Shown here: positions 6,942 to 6,944 of the stretch, piece after piece
Layout: every line of letters starts with the position of its first letter
How positions within the stretch are numbered: the stretch's first letter is position 1
Source of the DNA: Gammaproteobacteria bacterium
Lineage (GTDB): Bacteria; Pseudomonadota; Gammaproteobacteria; QOAV01
Assembly: GCA_027067235.1 (NCBI GenBank)
Contig: JALXFQ010000137.1
Location: 1 to 6,944, forward strand
Direction: 5' to 3'
DNA: 6,944 nt
Program-made: the position numbers and the translations under genes
The notes under the pieces: generated by a model
What the model saw: only the letters and a program-made list of their open reading frames with translations
What the model was told of the DNA's origin: nothing
The model's database searches: none

Positions 6942-6944
6942 CCA

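Noticed and set aside
1..6944. Window-wide search for CRISPR repeats, tRNA or rRNA genes, transposase genes and defence cassettes
   Set aside because: No regularly spaced repeats, tRNA-like cloverleaf, transposase-like product or terminal inverted repeats were seen; nearly all sequence is explained by five coding regions and short gaps.

Overview
The window carries one truncated gene end, three complete plus-strand genes, and one convergent minus-strand gene that runs to the right edge. Moderate GC content, Shine-Dalgarno sites of the AAGGAG type, Sec-type signal peptides and a membrane-fused spermidine-synthase-like protein fit a Gram-negative bacterium, most likely a proteobacterium and perhaps a gammaproteobacterium. 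The taxon is an inference; no rRNA or other marker gene is present. I see no tRNA, rRNA, CRISPR array, insertion sequence or attachment site.

Layout: 1-120 is the last 39 codons of an unrecognised gene. A 153-base gap follows. 274-1452 encodes an exported protein resembling the DUF4185/BNR-type beta-propeller proteins. 1453-1683 is a 231-base gap with a weak promoter candidate and a good ribosome binding site. 1684-4056 (GTG start) encodes a 790-residue integral membrane protein with a central spermidine-synthase-like Rossmann domain between two membrane blocks. 4057-4230 is a gap with several small dyads. 4231-5544 encodes a secreted metzincin-type zinc metallopeptidase with a prodomain. A 77-base convergent gap has a small dyad. 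5622-6941 on the minus strand encodes a multi-pass membrane protein that could be a GT-C-type glycosyltransferase.

The four substantially complete genes all encode envelope or secreted products, but the gaps of 231 and 174 bases argue against one tight operon and no shared pathway is evident. The two points most worth following are enzyme-level oddities. The metallopeptidase keeps a perfect HExxHxxGxxH zinc site but has no methionine anywhere after it, so the Met-turn that defines metzincins is altered. The membrane protein keeps the glycine-rich nucleotide loop but lacks the acidic residues used by classical aminopropyltransferases, and its membrane-segment count makes the side on which its Rossmann domain lies uncertain. 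I found no clear sign of a wholly new multi-gene system here.
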